Source: Psychroserpens jangbogonensis
GTDB taxonomy: Bacteria; Bacteroidota; Bacteroidia; Flavobacteriales; Flavobacteriaceae
Length of the DNA stretch: 64,000 nt
Reading direction: 5' to 3'
Assembly: GCF_000797465.1 (NCBI RefSeq)
Contig: NZ_JSWG01000015.1
Coordinates: 419,123-483,122 of the forward strand
Each line of letters opens with the position of its first letter. Position 1 is the first letter of the stretch. The notes under the pieces were generated by a model, which was given only the letters and a program-made list of their open reading frames with translations, searched no databases and was not told where the DNA came from. A program made the translations under genes and the position numbers. This document shows, piece by piece, positions 1 to 8,872 of this stretch.

Positions 1-3
1 ATC

Positions 4-2472
4 TTGCTACTGGTTCAGGCTTTGGAACAAGCGAATACACTGCTGGTAGACATGATAGAAAATGACAAAACGTCTTTGCTGTTGTGCTTTGTAGTCATTT
101 CTGTTTTTGCGTCTGTGTTGTCTCATTACCCAAGATATATCTACTATGCAGAAGATATTAATGACAGTCGCGATGATCATAAATGGTACGCGTATAAATG
201 GCTTGGCTATGCCATCTTTGTTTTTTCTAAAATTGATCAAAAATATAAACAAGATTTTAAAGCAAAATTCTTCAGACAATGTTTAGGCTTAGTGATATTT
301 ATTATTTGGCATTATTACATTTACCAAACGTTTTATCCAAAACTATACTTTAGCGGACTTGACGTATCAATGATTCAGTTTGGTACACTTGTGTTTTCTA
401 TAATTCCTCCTGCAATTCTTATACTATTGTTGGATAGTTTTGATAAGTATCAAGACAAATTATTAGCTATAAATAGTGATCAAGCCTTAGCAGACATTAA
501 AGCTCAAAAACTCAAGTTTGTCACAAAAGGCGTAAATGCACTTCTCGTTTGTATTGCCCTGGTTATAATATTTGGATGGGTGATTGCAGGTACTTTAGAA
601 TTTAGTTTATATGGCTATTGGTTGCTCCAAGGATTTACGTTTTTATTAGCGCTCTTGTATGTATTGTTTAGAGTATTTAGGGTATATGCTAAGACAGTGA
701 ATTTTGATCGTTACTATTTTCTAAGTAGTAGTGTAGGTTATCTCAGGTATTATTTTGTGTTTTTTGTAGTGGTTATTCTGTTTTTGATTTACAGTAATCT
801 TGCTGTGTTCTACAATTGGAAATTATCTAATGCGATGCTCATATTGCTTAGTTTCTTCTTTATTTCTTATTATTCAATTGCATGTTTAGTAAAGTACTTT
901 TTCATGTTAGTGATTTTTAAGACTCAAAAAGAAGATTTAGATAAGAACCCTTATGTCACCGAAAAAAATTATTTGTACAGTTCTGGTGTGCTTCCTGAAA
1001 ATCGAAAGAACTTTGTGTCCTTAGATAATCAAAAAGCATTTGCAATAAGACGACGTCTAATAGCTTCAATTACGACGCTTATTATAGTTGTAATCTGTAT
1101 CGTGAGTTATTCTTCGGAAACTCAAATACACGAACTAGAGGCATTTAAAACGGTAGAGAATGAAGCTGTTCTAAATATGGAAGATTTCAAAGACAGCTTA
1201 AGATACCGAACCGATAAACCCTTGTTTTTTGTTGCCGCTCATGGTGGAGGTTTAAAAGCGAATATATGGACCATGAAGGTCTTAAATGAAATTCAAAAGC
1301 AAACTGAAGGAGGTTTTTTAGATCAAACCATTTCATTTTCTGGTGCTTCAGGAGGTATGATGGGTTTATCATTATATTCGGTTTTAGGTGGTGAATACAA
1401 TGATGATTTTAATGCAATCGGATTGAAGATTGATACTGTTGCCAAAGAGAATTTCGCTTCTAAAGATTTAGCATTGACTTTTGGATATGATTTTGTTCGA
1501 AAAATGTATCCTTTTAGTGAAATAGGGAAGTTTAGAGATCGATCGTATTTTTCGATGGTAACTTATCGGAATATTTTAGAAGGAGAAACATCTATGACCT
1601 TAGATCCGTTATCCTTTAATTCCTATTGGAAAACAAATATCTTCGATAATAAAAGGGGTTATTTTCCATCGCTAATTGTTAATACAGCAAAAACCAATGG
1701 CAGACGCGGTGTGTTCTATTCTGTGAAATATCCAAAGGATTCAACAGTGTTTTATAATTCAGATAACTTATCGCAATTGGGCAACGGTCGTTCCATTGCT
1801 TACTATGAGGCTGTGTCTTCTACAAATCGTTTTCCAGCACTTAGTCCAGCGGCTAAGATAAAAGGATATGGACATTACATTGATGCAGGAGCTCTAGATA
1901 ATAGCGGACTCCTGAGCTCATTAGATTTACATAATTATTTACTGAAGGATTCGACCTTAAATAAAACTAAAAAAGTATTTGTTGAAATTATTAACGGTCG
2001 GAATAATTATATCTGGTATCTGGTCCAAAAATTTAAATCTGAAAATAAAATCACACATTTCAATATAGATGAGGTTGAGCAAGATAATATTGTAGCCGAT
2101 TTAAAAACAGGCTTTAATCTAGACAAAATCCCAAACTACTTGGGAGACCTTTTGAGAGATTGGAGCAAAGATCCTTTAATAGATTACGTTCCTATCTACT
2201 TGCCATTTCAAATTGAGTATGATGAGGTTCTAACCTTCTTAGGTGGGAATCTTATTGATAAAAGTCAAAAAGATGCACTTAAAGCTTTTCTGATACGAGA
2301 GAATGCTGAAGTGAAAAAGTATTTAAATGATAATGATTTTGAATGGAAAACTTATGAGCCAACACTGGCAAGGCATTTAAGTGAAAGTACCATTACATAT
2401 TATAATCGTGTTATTGAAAGCCAGTTAATGATAGATCAAATTGAACCCATTCGAACTTTATTAAAACGATAA
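4..2472 (+). CDS. membrane-anchored patatin-like phospholipase (possibly 5'-truncated)
   Basis: About 400 N-terminal residues hold roughly eight hydrophobic segments (near residues 24-43, 92-106, 126-145, 178-195, 206-226, 248-269, 277-305, 351-369). A soluble patatin-like domain follows. It has a glycine-rich oxyanion loop (AHGGGLKAN), the nucleophile elbow SGASGG with Ser449, and a catalytic-Asp motif DAG at Asp627. Patatins use a Ser-Asp dyad to hydrolyse acyl chains of phospholipids, so lipid or lipoprotein acyl hydrolysis at the inner membrane is inferred. DAG in place of the common DGG/DGA is a small deviation. The frame is open to base 1. The first codons are a TTG at 4 and an ATG at 52 (residue 17), so the true start may lie left of the window. 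The next gene follows after 12 bp. Confidence 0.75.
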   Translation: MLLVQALEQANTLLVDMIENDKTSLLLCFVVISVFASVLSHYPRYIYYAEDINDSRDDHKWYAYKWLGYAIFVFSKIDQKYKQDFKAKFFRQCLGLVIFIIWHYYIYQTFYPKLYFSGLDVSMIQFGTLVFSIIPPAILILLLDSFDKYQDKLLAINSDQALADIKAQKLKFVTKGVNALLVCIALVIIFGWVIAGTLEFSLYGYWLLQGFTFLLALLYVLFRVFRVYAKTVNFDRYYFLSSSVGYLRYYFVFFVVVILFLIYSNLAVFYNWKLSNAMLILLSFFFISYYSIACLVKYFFMLVIFKTQKEDLDKNPYVTEKNYLYSSGVLPENRKNFVSLDNQKAFAIRRRLIASITTLIIVVICIVSYSSETQIHELEAFKTVENEAVLNMEDFKDSLRYRTDKPLFFVAAHGGGLKANIWTMKVLNEIQKQTEGGFLDQTISFSGASGGMMGLSLYSVLGGEYNDDFNAIGLKIDTVAKENFASKDLALTFGYDFVRKMYPFSEIGKFRDRSYFSMVTYRNILEGETSMTLDPLSFNSYWKTNIFDNKRGYFPSLIVNTAKTNGRRGVFYSVKYPKDSTVFYNSDNLSQLGNGRSIAYYEAVSSTNRFPALSPAAKIKGYGHYIDAGALDNSGLLSSLDLHNYLLKDSTLNKTKKVFVEIINGRNNYIWYLVQKFKSENKITHFNIDEVEQDNIVADLKTGFNLDKIPNYLGDLLRDWSKDPLIDYVPIYLPFQIEYDEVLTFLGGNLIDKSQKDALKAFLIRENAEVKKYLNDNDFEWKTYEPTLARHLSESTITYYNRVIESQLMIDQIEPIRTLLKR

Positions 2473-2484
2473 AATCAAACCAAG

Positions 2485-3318
2485 ATGAAACAAATAAATT
2501 CAATTAACGGAATCCCATTACATTACGCTAGACTTACTAGTCATCCATACGGAACAAGAGGGAAACAACGTAATTTCTCAGTTGACACTAATTTTTTAAA
2601 GGTATTAAAAGCTGCTTTTGATGAAGTGTTTATGCATTGTCCTTTGGGTCAGCCTGAAGTTATAACAACAGCAGGAATCTTTGTCGATAAAGCTGGTCAG
2701 CATGGAAGCGGTCGAGCATTCGATTTAGATGCAATGTTTTGGAATGATATGTCTTTGGTGACTTTAAATTTTGTTCACCAAAAGGAGTTATATCTTGGTA
2801 TAGAATCATTTCTTAGAAAACATTTCGGAATAGTCTTAAATCACTTTTACCCTAATCATGAAGACCATTGGCATATTGACACCAGTGTCAATGTAGACTA
2901 TAACGAATCTTCTAAATCTGAAACCCTTTATGTTCAAATGGTTCTTAAATATATTTATGGAAAGGAGATTATCGTAGATGGTCTTTGGGGAGGACAAACT
3001 AGAGGCATGGTTAAAGCTATTTTTGAACGTTTAAATATTGCTACACCAATAACCACAAAAGTTAATTACTTAAAGTTTTTAGATGTCACGGGAAAAATTG
3101 CTTTTAAATTAAGTGAAGCTAAAAACTCTCCACTTCAGTTATTTGATAATTTAACAGATGTTGTTGAAACATTACCAATACGACATAAAACTGAAGTGAT
3201 GCAAGCACTTAATAGTTTTTCAGATCATTCAACTACCTCACAATGGTTAACAGCTTTTGAAATTAAGCATCATGATTTAGATGCTGTAATTACTGAAATC
3301 TTAAATACTAACCCTTAA
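2485..3318 (+). CDS. extensin-like / LAS-type zinc peptidase with peptidoglycan-binding-like tail
   Basis: 277 aa. The metal-site pattern is that of LAS/extensin-like C-terminal domains: HGSGRAFD (His73 and Asp80, seven residues apart) and later EDHWHID, with Glu126/Asp127 near zinc-ligand candidate His130. Residues about 148-185 (motif DGLWGGQTRG) resemble a peptidoglycan-binding type 1 domain, so cleavage of cell-wall peptides is a reasonable guess. I see no clear signal peptide, which is odd for a wall enzyme. It may be exported without one or act on another substrate. It lies 12 bp after the patatin-like gene and 12 bp before the next gene, so probably in one transcript. Confidence 0.6.
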   Translation: MKQINSINGIPLHYARLTSHPYGTRGKQRNFSVDTNFLKVLKAAFDEVFMHCPLGQPEVITTAGIFVDKAGQHGSGRAFDLDAMFWNDMSLVTLNFVHQKELYLGIESFLRKHFGIVLNHFYPNHEDHWHIDTSVNVDYNESSKSETLYVQMVLKYIYGKEIIVDGLWGGQTRGMVKAIFERLNIATPITTKVNYLKFLDVTGKIAFKLSEAKNSPLQLFDNLTDVVETLPIRHKTEVMQALNSFSDHSTTSQWLTAFEIKHHDLDAVITEILNTNP

Positions 3319-3330
3319 AACCAAAAAAGA

Positions 3331-3732
3331 ATGGATTCATATCAAGTTGGTACTAACAAACCTATTAAGTTAAAAGTCGGATTAGAAACAGAGGCAATTA
3401 CAATGACCTATGCGTTTCTGTATCATTCTGAAAATGATGATACACCTTATTCAATGATTCCTCCTTTTGATCCAGCTCTAAAGTCTGGATGGAAAAGTCT
3501 TGACAAAGGAAATACAGTAAACGGTAAGTTCTTTAGAGTGATGAGTTTTTTGAGGTTTTTTAATTCATTTCCAGATGAACAAACCTTCAATCTCGCTATT
3601 AAACAAGTTAAAGATACTTATGAAGCAAGCGTAAAAGGAGGTGATATTAGTCCGCATGTTATGACTTTCGAATTAAAATCCTTCTTTAAAGATAAAACCT
3701 GTGTCATTGAAAGTGAATTGCTATTAACTTAA
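3331..3732 (+). CDS. hypothetical protein, 133 aa
   Basis: I do not recognise the family. It is a small, mixed-charge, apparently soluble protein with no signal peptide, membrane segment or cysteine-rich motif. Residues 40-75 are rich in aromatics and Pro (segment around PPFDPALKSGW). It sits between the extensin-like peptidase (12-bp gap) and the predicted outer-membrane protein (9-bp gap), so it is almost certainly co-transcribed with them. Coding status rests on this tight spacing, continuous frame and typical codon use. Confidence 0.5.
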   Translation: MDSYQVGTNKPIKLKVGLETEAITMTYAFLYHSENDDTPYSMIPPFDPALKSGWKSLDKGNTVNGKFFRVMSFLRFFNSFPDEQTFNLAIKQVKDTYEASVKGGDISPHVMTFELKSFFKDKTCVIESELLLT

Positions 3733-3741
3733 ATCGAAATC

Positions 3742-4890
3742 ATGAAAAATATAGTATTATTAAGTATGTTGTGGTCATCAATTTTGTTTGCTCAAGGACC
3801 TGTGCCAACTGCAGCACTACAAAATATGGCACCTCCAAATTCGCCAGCCTTCATGTTGATGGATATTACGCCATCAAATATCATTGTGCCAGAAAATGTA
3901 CAAGCTTTTGCTTTACAAACCATAAGTGCCTTCGGTAGTGATAGCTCTAATGGATTATCTAATAATAATTATGCTGTCGAATTTCAGCCGTATTGGTATG
4001 TGAAAAGAGAAGATATGAATTTCTTTAAATACAATAATTTAACTACGGATAAATCTGATGATTCTGAAGTAACTGCAGATGATTATACAAGATATAACGT
4101 TTTTGGTGATGTCTGGAAAAGAGCATCTGTATCACTGGCCTTAATGAACGGAACATTTGATGTGCTTCCGCAAGCGCAATCCTATGTTTCAATTGGAGCG
4201 CGAACACGATTGTTATCGTTTAAAACGAAAAATCAAATTAACGATATTAAATCTCAATACACAGCATACACACAATTCATGTCGAGTCCAGAAGTGATTG
4301 CGATTTTTGCAAACCCTAATTTGAAACCTGCTGAAATTAATACAAAGATTACGAGTTTAGAAGGCTACAAAAAAGTTACAGATAATTTTGAAAAAACCGT
4401 AAACCGTAAACCTTTATTTGCTTTAGATGTGGCAGCAGCTTACAGTCATTTTATGGGAGATGAAAGTCAGGATATTGATGATGCCTTTGGGAGATTTGGT
4501 GTTTGGGCTTCAGGAGACTTAGCTTTTTATACACCAACAATTGGAGACAATAGTCATATACATGTTTATGCCGTTTTTAGATACCTAAGAGATGGCTTAA
4601 ATCTGGATGATAATGATGAGTTGTTCATTGAAACCAATACAGATTATGGTGTTAAAATGGAATTAGAATTAGATAGTCTGTCCTTTGCCTATGAATACAT
4701 TACTAGAGATTCTGATAATAATAATGAAGAACGCTCAATGGGCTCAATTCGATATAAAATTAATAAATCCTTTACATTAAATGGAGGCTTTGGTAAAAAT
4801 TTTAAGAGTGATGGCGATCAAGTAGCGCTCTTTGGAATACAATGGGGATTTGATTATGAGCCTAGTGTGGTTTTGAATCCCAATCAATAA
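3742..4890 (+). CDS. predicted secreted/outer-membrane protein, function unknown
   Basis: 382 aa with a clear Sec signal peptide (MKNIVLLSMLWSSILFAQ, cleavage after about residue 17-18). The C-terminal half alternates polar and aromatic residues in strands (segments around LSFAYEYITRD, SIRYKINKSF, VALFGIQWGFDYE), as expected for an outer-membrane beta-barrel. A helical, charged stretch lies near residues 165-215. I cannot name a family. It is the last gene of the four-gene cluster with the lipase and the peptidase and probably their envelope partner. The stop is followed directly by the comM promoter, with no evident terminator. Confidence 0.55.
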   Translation: MKNIVLLSMLWSSILFAQGPVPTAALQNMAPPNSPAFMLMDITPSNIIVPENVQAFALQTISAFGSDSSNGLSNNNYAVEFQPYWYVKREDMNFFKYNNLTTDKSDDSEVTADDYTRYNVFGDVWKRASVSLALMNGTFDVLPQAQSYVSIGARTRLLSFKTKNQINDIKSQYTAYTQFMSSPEVIAIFANPNLKPAEINTKITSLEGYKKVTDNFEKTVNRKPLFALDVAAAYSHFMGDESQDIDDAFGRFGVWASGDLAFYTPTIGDNSHIHVYAVFRYLRDGLNLDDNDELFIETNTDYGVKMELELDSLSFAYEYITRDSDNNNEERSMGSIRYKINKSFTLNGGFGKNFKSDGDQVALFGIQWGFDYEPSVVLNPNQ

Positions 4891-4918
4891 TTGAGTTTAC
4901 ATTCTTTGAATATCTTTA
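4891..4918 (+). promoter_or_regulatory. predicted Bacteroidetes promoter for comM
   Basis: TTG at 4891-4893, then 17 bp, then TATCTTTA at 4911-4918, a close match to the flavobacterial -33/-7 consensus. It directly follows the stop codon of the upstream gene and would give a leader of about 28 nt containing the inverted repeat at 4932-4953. Confidence 0.5.
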
Positions 4919-4931
4919 ATTTTACATTACA

Positions 4932-4953
4932 TTTATAGAAAATATTCTATAAA
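4932..4953 (+). promoter_or_regulatory. perfect inverted repeat ending on the comM start codon
   Basis: TTTATAGAA (4932-4940), spacer AATA, TTCTATAAA (4945-4953): a perfect 9-bp inverted repeat whose last base is the A of the ATG. As RNA it would form a weak A/U hairpin at the initiation site; as DNA it could be an operator. Which of these applies cannot be told from sequence. Confidence 0.45.
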
Positions 4954-6491
4954 TGCTTAAAAAAGTTTTTGGAAGTTCCGTATTTGGCGTGGAAGCCACA
5001 ACTATTACTGTTGAGGTTAATGTCGATTCTGGTATTGGTTATCATCTTGTCGGCCTTCCAGATAACGCCATCAAGGAAAGTAATTTCCGTATTGCTGCAG
5101 CACTTCAAAATAACGGTTATAAAATTCCTGGTAAGAAAATCATTATCAACATGTCTCCTGCAGATTTACGTAAGGAAGGTTCTGCTTACGATTTAACTTT
5201 AGCAGTTGGGATATTAGTCGCGACAAAACAAATAAAAGCAGAGCATCTTGAGCAATATCTTATAATGGGAGAATTGTCTTTAGATGGAAACCTACAACCT
5301 ATAAAAGGCGCATTACCTATTGCTGTAAAAGCGAAAGAAGAAGGGTTTAAAGGTTTTATTCTTCCGAAACAAAATGCTAAAGAAGCTGCTATTGTTGATG
5401 GGTTGGAAGTGTTTGGTGTTGAAAATATTAAAGAAGTAATTGATCATTTTGATAAGGACATTTCTATTGCTCAAACTATTATCAATACTAAAGAAGAATT
5501 TTATAAAAATTTAGAATTTCCTGAGTTTGATTTTTCTGATGTCAAAGGCCAGGAAAGCATCAAGCGTTGCATGGAAATCGCGGCAGCTGGTGGTCATAAT
5601 ATTATTCTTATTGGACCTCCTGGAGCAGGAAAAACAATGCTTGCAAAACGATTACCGAGCATTCTGCCTCCAATGACGTTATCTGAAGCTCTTGAAACTA
5701 CAAAGATTCATTCGGTTGTTGGTCGTGTTAAAGAGCACGCAGGAATCATGGCGCAACGACCGTTTAGAAGTCCGCATCATACAATCTCAAATGTTGCATT
5801 AGTTGGAGGTGGAAGTTATCCGCAACCTGGAGAAATTTCATTATCACATAACGGAGTGTTGTTTTTAGATGAGTTGCCAGAATTCAAGCGTGAAGTTTTA
5901 GAAGTCATGCGACAGCCGCTTGAGGATCGAGAGGTTACGATTTCTAGAGCAAAGTTTACTGTAACGTATCCTTCGTCTTTTATGTTGGTCGCTAGTATGA
6001 ATCCAAGTCCTAGTGGCTATTTTAATGATCCCAATGCGCCTGTAACATCTTCTCCTGCCGAAATGCAACGGTATTTAAGTAAGGTTTCAGGCCCTTTATT
6101 AGATAGAATTGATATTCATATCGAAGTCACTCCGGTTCCCTTTGAGAAATTGTCAGATGAGCGAAAAGGAGAGTCTTCAGTAGAGATAAGAAAACGTGTT
6201 ACAGCAGCTCGTGAATTGCAAACCATACGCTTTGAAGAGTCTAATAGTGTGCATTACAATGCACAAATGAATACCAAACAAATTCGAAAACATTGTAAAT
6301 TAGACGAGGCTTCCATGCAATTACTAAAAACTGCGATGGAGCGTTTAAATTTATCAGCTAGAGCTTATGATCGTATTTTAAAAGTTTCCAGAACAATTTC
6401 AGATTTAGAAAATTCTGAATCTATAAATGGTTCTCACATCAGTGAGGCCATTCAATATAGAAGTATGGATCGTGAAGGTTGGTTGGGCTAA
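4953..6491 (+). CDS. comM: ComM/YifB family Mg-chelatase-like AAA+ ATPase
   Basis: 512 aa, normal length for the family. The N-terminal ChlI/Lon-like domain (residues 1-160) precedes an AAA+ core with Walker A GPPGAGKT at about 221-228 and Walker [10 protein letters not shown] near 303, then the Mg_chelatase C-terminal domain. ComM is a hexameric helicase that promotes branch migration and integration of ssDNA in natural transformation of Vibrio and Acinetobacter. Homologues are widespread in non-competent bacteria, so a general recombination role is possible here. The gene appears monocistronic with its own promoter. The 9-bp inverted repeat touching the ATG suggests translational or operator control. 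Confidence 0.9.
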   Translation: MLKKVFGSSVFGVEATTITVEVNVDSGIGYHLVGLPDNAIKESNFRIAAALQNNGYKIPGKKIIINMSPADLRKEGSAYDLTLAVGILVATKQIKAEHLEQYLIMGELSLDGNLQPIKGALPIAVKAKEEGFKGFILPKQNAKEAAIVDGLEVFGVENIKEVIDHFDKDISIAQTIINTKEEFYKNLEFPEFDFSDVKGQESIKRCMEIAAAGGHNIILIGPPGAGKTMLAKRLPSILPPMTLSEALETTKIHSVVGRVKEHAGIMAQRPFRSPHHTISNVALVGGGSYPQPGEISLSHNGVLFLDELPEFKREVLEVMRQPLEDREVTISRAKFTVTYPSSFMLVASMNPSPSGYFNDPNAPVTSSPAEMQRYLSKVSGPLLDRIDIHIEVTPVPFEKLSDERKGESSVEIRKRVTAARELQTIRFEESNSVHYNAQMNTKQIRKHCKLDEASMQLLKTAMERLNLSARAYDRILKVSRTISDLENSESINGSHISEAIQYRSMDREGWLG

Positions 6492-6533
6492 AAATCTTAA
6501 AAATGTTATAGATTAAAACCTTAAATTTATAAC

Positions 6534-7652
6534 ATGAAAAACTATTTCTTACTCTGTTTTGCGCTTTCAGTGTTGAGTTGCAACACCTCCGAAAACAAGA
6601 CAACCACAATTTCTAAACAAAAAATAGAGGTCAAACAAGCTATTATGCCAATTCTTAATTTGGAAGAAGCCAACCGATTAGCAAAATTACCAATAGATTG
6701 TATTCAAACGGAATATCCTAACAAACTCAATCAGGTGATTGGAAGTGACGAAGATTTGCAGTCGCCTCAAGATTTGCATCCAGCATTTTATGGTTGCTTT
6801 GATTGGCATTCTGCTGTTCATGGTCACTGGAGTTTGGTCAGTTTATTAAAACAATTTCCTGGCTTAAACAATCGAGAAAAAAGTATGGCCATGTTGCTCG
6901 AGAATATGTCTGAAGAGAACATGAAAATTGAAGTGTCTTATTTTTTTGGAAAACACAACGCATCATGGGAACGGACTTACGGTTGGGCTTGGTTATTAAA
7001 ATTAGCTGAAGAATTACATTCTTGGGATGATCCAGTAGCAAGAACATTAGAAGCTAATTTGCAACCGTTGACAGATTTGATTGTTGGTAAATATTTGGAA
7101 TTTTTACCGAAACTAAATTATCCAATTCGAGTTGGAGAACATCCAAATACGGCTTTCGGACTCTCATTTGCTTATGATTATGCAAAAACGGTTGGGAATA
7201 AGGAGTTGAAGTCGCTTATAGAGCTGAGGGCAAACGATTTCTATAATAATGACGCTGGTTGCCCTTTGTCGTGGGAGCCTAGCGGATTTGATTTCCTGTC
7301 GCCTTGTTTGGAAGAAGCTGCCTTAATGAAGCGTGTATTATCGACAGAAAATTATAAAACATGGATTAATGATTTTCTTCCGCAATTAAAAAGGAAAAAC
7401 TTTTCCATTGAAACAGGAAAAGTTAGTGATAGAACTGATGGAAAATTGGTGCATCTTGATGGTGTTAACTTTTCTAGAGCATGGAGTTTAAATGAAATTG
7501 CGAAAGACATACCAGAATACAACCACTTAAAAAACATAGCGAATCAACATATTAATTATTCATTACCAAGTATTGTTGGTGATAGTTATGAAGGTGGACA
7601 TTGGCTAGGTAGTTTTGCTATTTATGCCTTAAATTCTGTAGAACGTGATTAG
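6534..7652 (+). CDS. DUF2891 family lipoprotein
   Basis: 372 aa. The N-terminus is a lipoprotein signal with lipobox LSVLSC (Cys16), so the protein is predicted to be attached to a membrane facing the periplasm or surface. The body matches DUF2891 as I recall it: conserved HPAFYGCFDWHSAVHGHW near residue 85, helical repeats rich in Trp/His, and a C-terminal EGGHWLGSFAIYAL segment. The family resembles alpha/alpha-toroid glycan enzymes in composition, but no activity is established. Its stop overlaps the start of the Nramp-like gene by 8 bp, so it is translationally linked to the 5-oxoprolinase operon. That suggests a role in handling the same or a related substrate (inference). Confidence 0.75.
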   Translation: MKNYFLLCFALSVLSCNTSENKTTTISKQKIEVKQAIMPILNLEEANRLAKLPIDCIQTEYPNKLNQVIGSDEDLQSPQDLHPAFYGCFDWHSAVHGHWSLVSLLKQFPGLNNREKSMAMLLENMSEENMKIEVSYFFGKHNASWERTYGWAWLLKLAEELHSWDDPVARTLEANLQPLTDLIVGKYLEFLPKLNYPIRVGEHPNTAFGLSFAYDYAKTVGNKELKSLIELRANDFYNNDAGCPLSWEPSGFDFLSPCLEEAALMKRVLSTENYKTWINDFLPQLKRKNFSIETGKVSDRTDGKLVHLDGVNFSRAWSLNEIAKDIPEYNHLKNIANQHINYSLPSIVGDSYEGGHWLGSFAIYALNSVERD

Positions 7653-8871
7653 AAACTGGTTTAAAAATATTGGTCCAGGACCTCTCGTAGCAGCTGCATT
7701 TATTGGGCCAGGAACAGTTACGGTCTGCACACTTGCAGGAATTAATTTTGGATTTGCATTGCTATGGGCAATGGTTTTATCTATTGTGGCTACTGTTGTT
7801 CTGCAAGAAATGGCAGCTCGTTTAGGCATAATTTCTCAAAAGGGGTTGTCAGAAGTGATTCGTTCTCAAATCTCTAATCCTTTATTAAGAACTCTTGCTA
7901 TCATTTTGATTCTTGCGGCAATTGTTATTGGTAACGCTGCATACGAAGCTGGTAATATAAGCGGAAGTATTCTAGGTTTAGAGAACTTATTTGGTAGTCA
8001 AACCATTGCTATTGGTGATATGAATCTTAATTTGTTTAGCATTTTAATTGGTGCGATTGCTTTTGTATTACTCTATATTGGTAATTATAAAATTTTAGAA
8101 AAAACATTGATTTCTTTAGTGATATTAATGAGTTTGGCCTTTTTAATTACCGCTATTATGACAAAGCCAGATTGGTCAGAAGTGTTAAAAGGACTTTTTG
8201 TTCCAAAGTTTTCGAGTGACAATATATTGACAGTTATAGCTTTAGTTGGAACAACTGTAGTGCCGTATAATTTGTTTTTGCATGCGTCTTTAGTAAAGGA
8301 AAAATGGAAAAATGAATCAGATCTCAAATTTGCTAGAAAGGACACCATTATTGCAGTGGTTCTTGGTGGAATTGTCTCGATGTGTATTATGATTTCTGCT
8401 GCTGCGATTAAGTCTTTTGAAGTTAATAATGCTGCAGATTTGGCAAAAGGACTTGAGCCACTTTTTGGAAGCTATGCATCTGTATTTTTATCTGTTGGAT
8501 TATTTGCCGCAGGAATAACGAGTGCTATTACTGCGCCTCTTGCTGCTGCTTATGTTGCTTCTGGATGCTTAGGTTGGAGTTCCAATATGAAATCTAAGCG
8601 ATTTAGATTTGTTTGGATATTTATTCTGACATTAGGAGTCTTGTTCTCGTCTATAGGTTTTAAATCTATCGAAATCATCAAATTCGCTCAAGTTGCTAAT
8701 GGATTACTGTTACCTGTTATTGCTGGTTTCTTATTATGGATTATGAATAAAACGTCTATTCTAGGAAAATATAAAAACTCGTTGCTACAAAATATTTTTG
8801 GCTTTGCAATACTAGCAATAGCAGTGTTTTTAGGTGTAAAAAGTATTTTGAAAGTATTTAACTTTATTTAA
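7645..8871 (+). CDS. Nramp-fold transporter lacking canonical metal ligands (YcsG-like)
   Basis: 408 aa, about eleven hydrophobic helices, GTG start overlapping the previous stop by 8 bp. The fold signatures of Nramp are visible, but the metal site is changed. The TM1 motif DPGN reads GPGT (residues 21-24), and the TM6 motif MPH reads VPY (206-208) within VPYNLFLH. These residues bind divalent metal in true Nramps, so this is an Nramp-related carrier unlikely to move Mn2+/Fe2+. Bacillus subtilis has a similar gene (ycsG) inside the ycsF-kipI-kipA cluster. Context therefore suggests proton-coupled uptake of 5-oxoproline or another small substrate (inference). The pxpA start follows its stop after 1 bp. 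Confidence 0.8.
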   Translation: MIRNWFKNIGPGPLVAAAFIGPGTVTVCTLAGINFGFALLWAMVLSIVATVVLQEMAARLGIISQKGLSEVIRSQISNPLLRTLAIILILAAIVIGNAAYEAGNISGSILGLENLFGSQTIAIGDMNLNLFSILIGAIAFVLLYIGNYKILEKTLISLVILMSLAFLITAIMTKPDWSEVLKGLFVPKFSSDNILTVIALVGTTVVPYNLFLHASLVKEKWKNESDLKFARKDTIIAVVLGGIVSMCIMISAAAIKSFEVNNAADLAKGLEPLFGSYASVFLSVGLFAAGITSAITAPLAAAYVASGCLGWSSNMKSKRFRFVWIFILTLGVLFSSIGFKSIEIIKFAQVANGLLLPVIAGFLLWIMNKTSILGKYKNSLLQNIFGFAILAIAVFLGVKSILKVFNFI

Positions 8872-8872
8872 A

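Noticed and set aside
7645..8871. Annotation as a Mn2+/Fe2+ transporter MntH
   Set aside because: The residues that bind metal in MntH (Asp and Asn of DPGN, Met of MPH) are replaced, so the name would be misleading.
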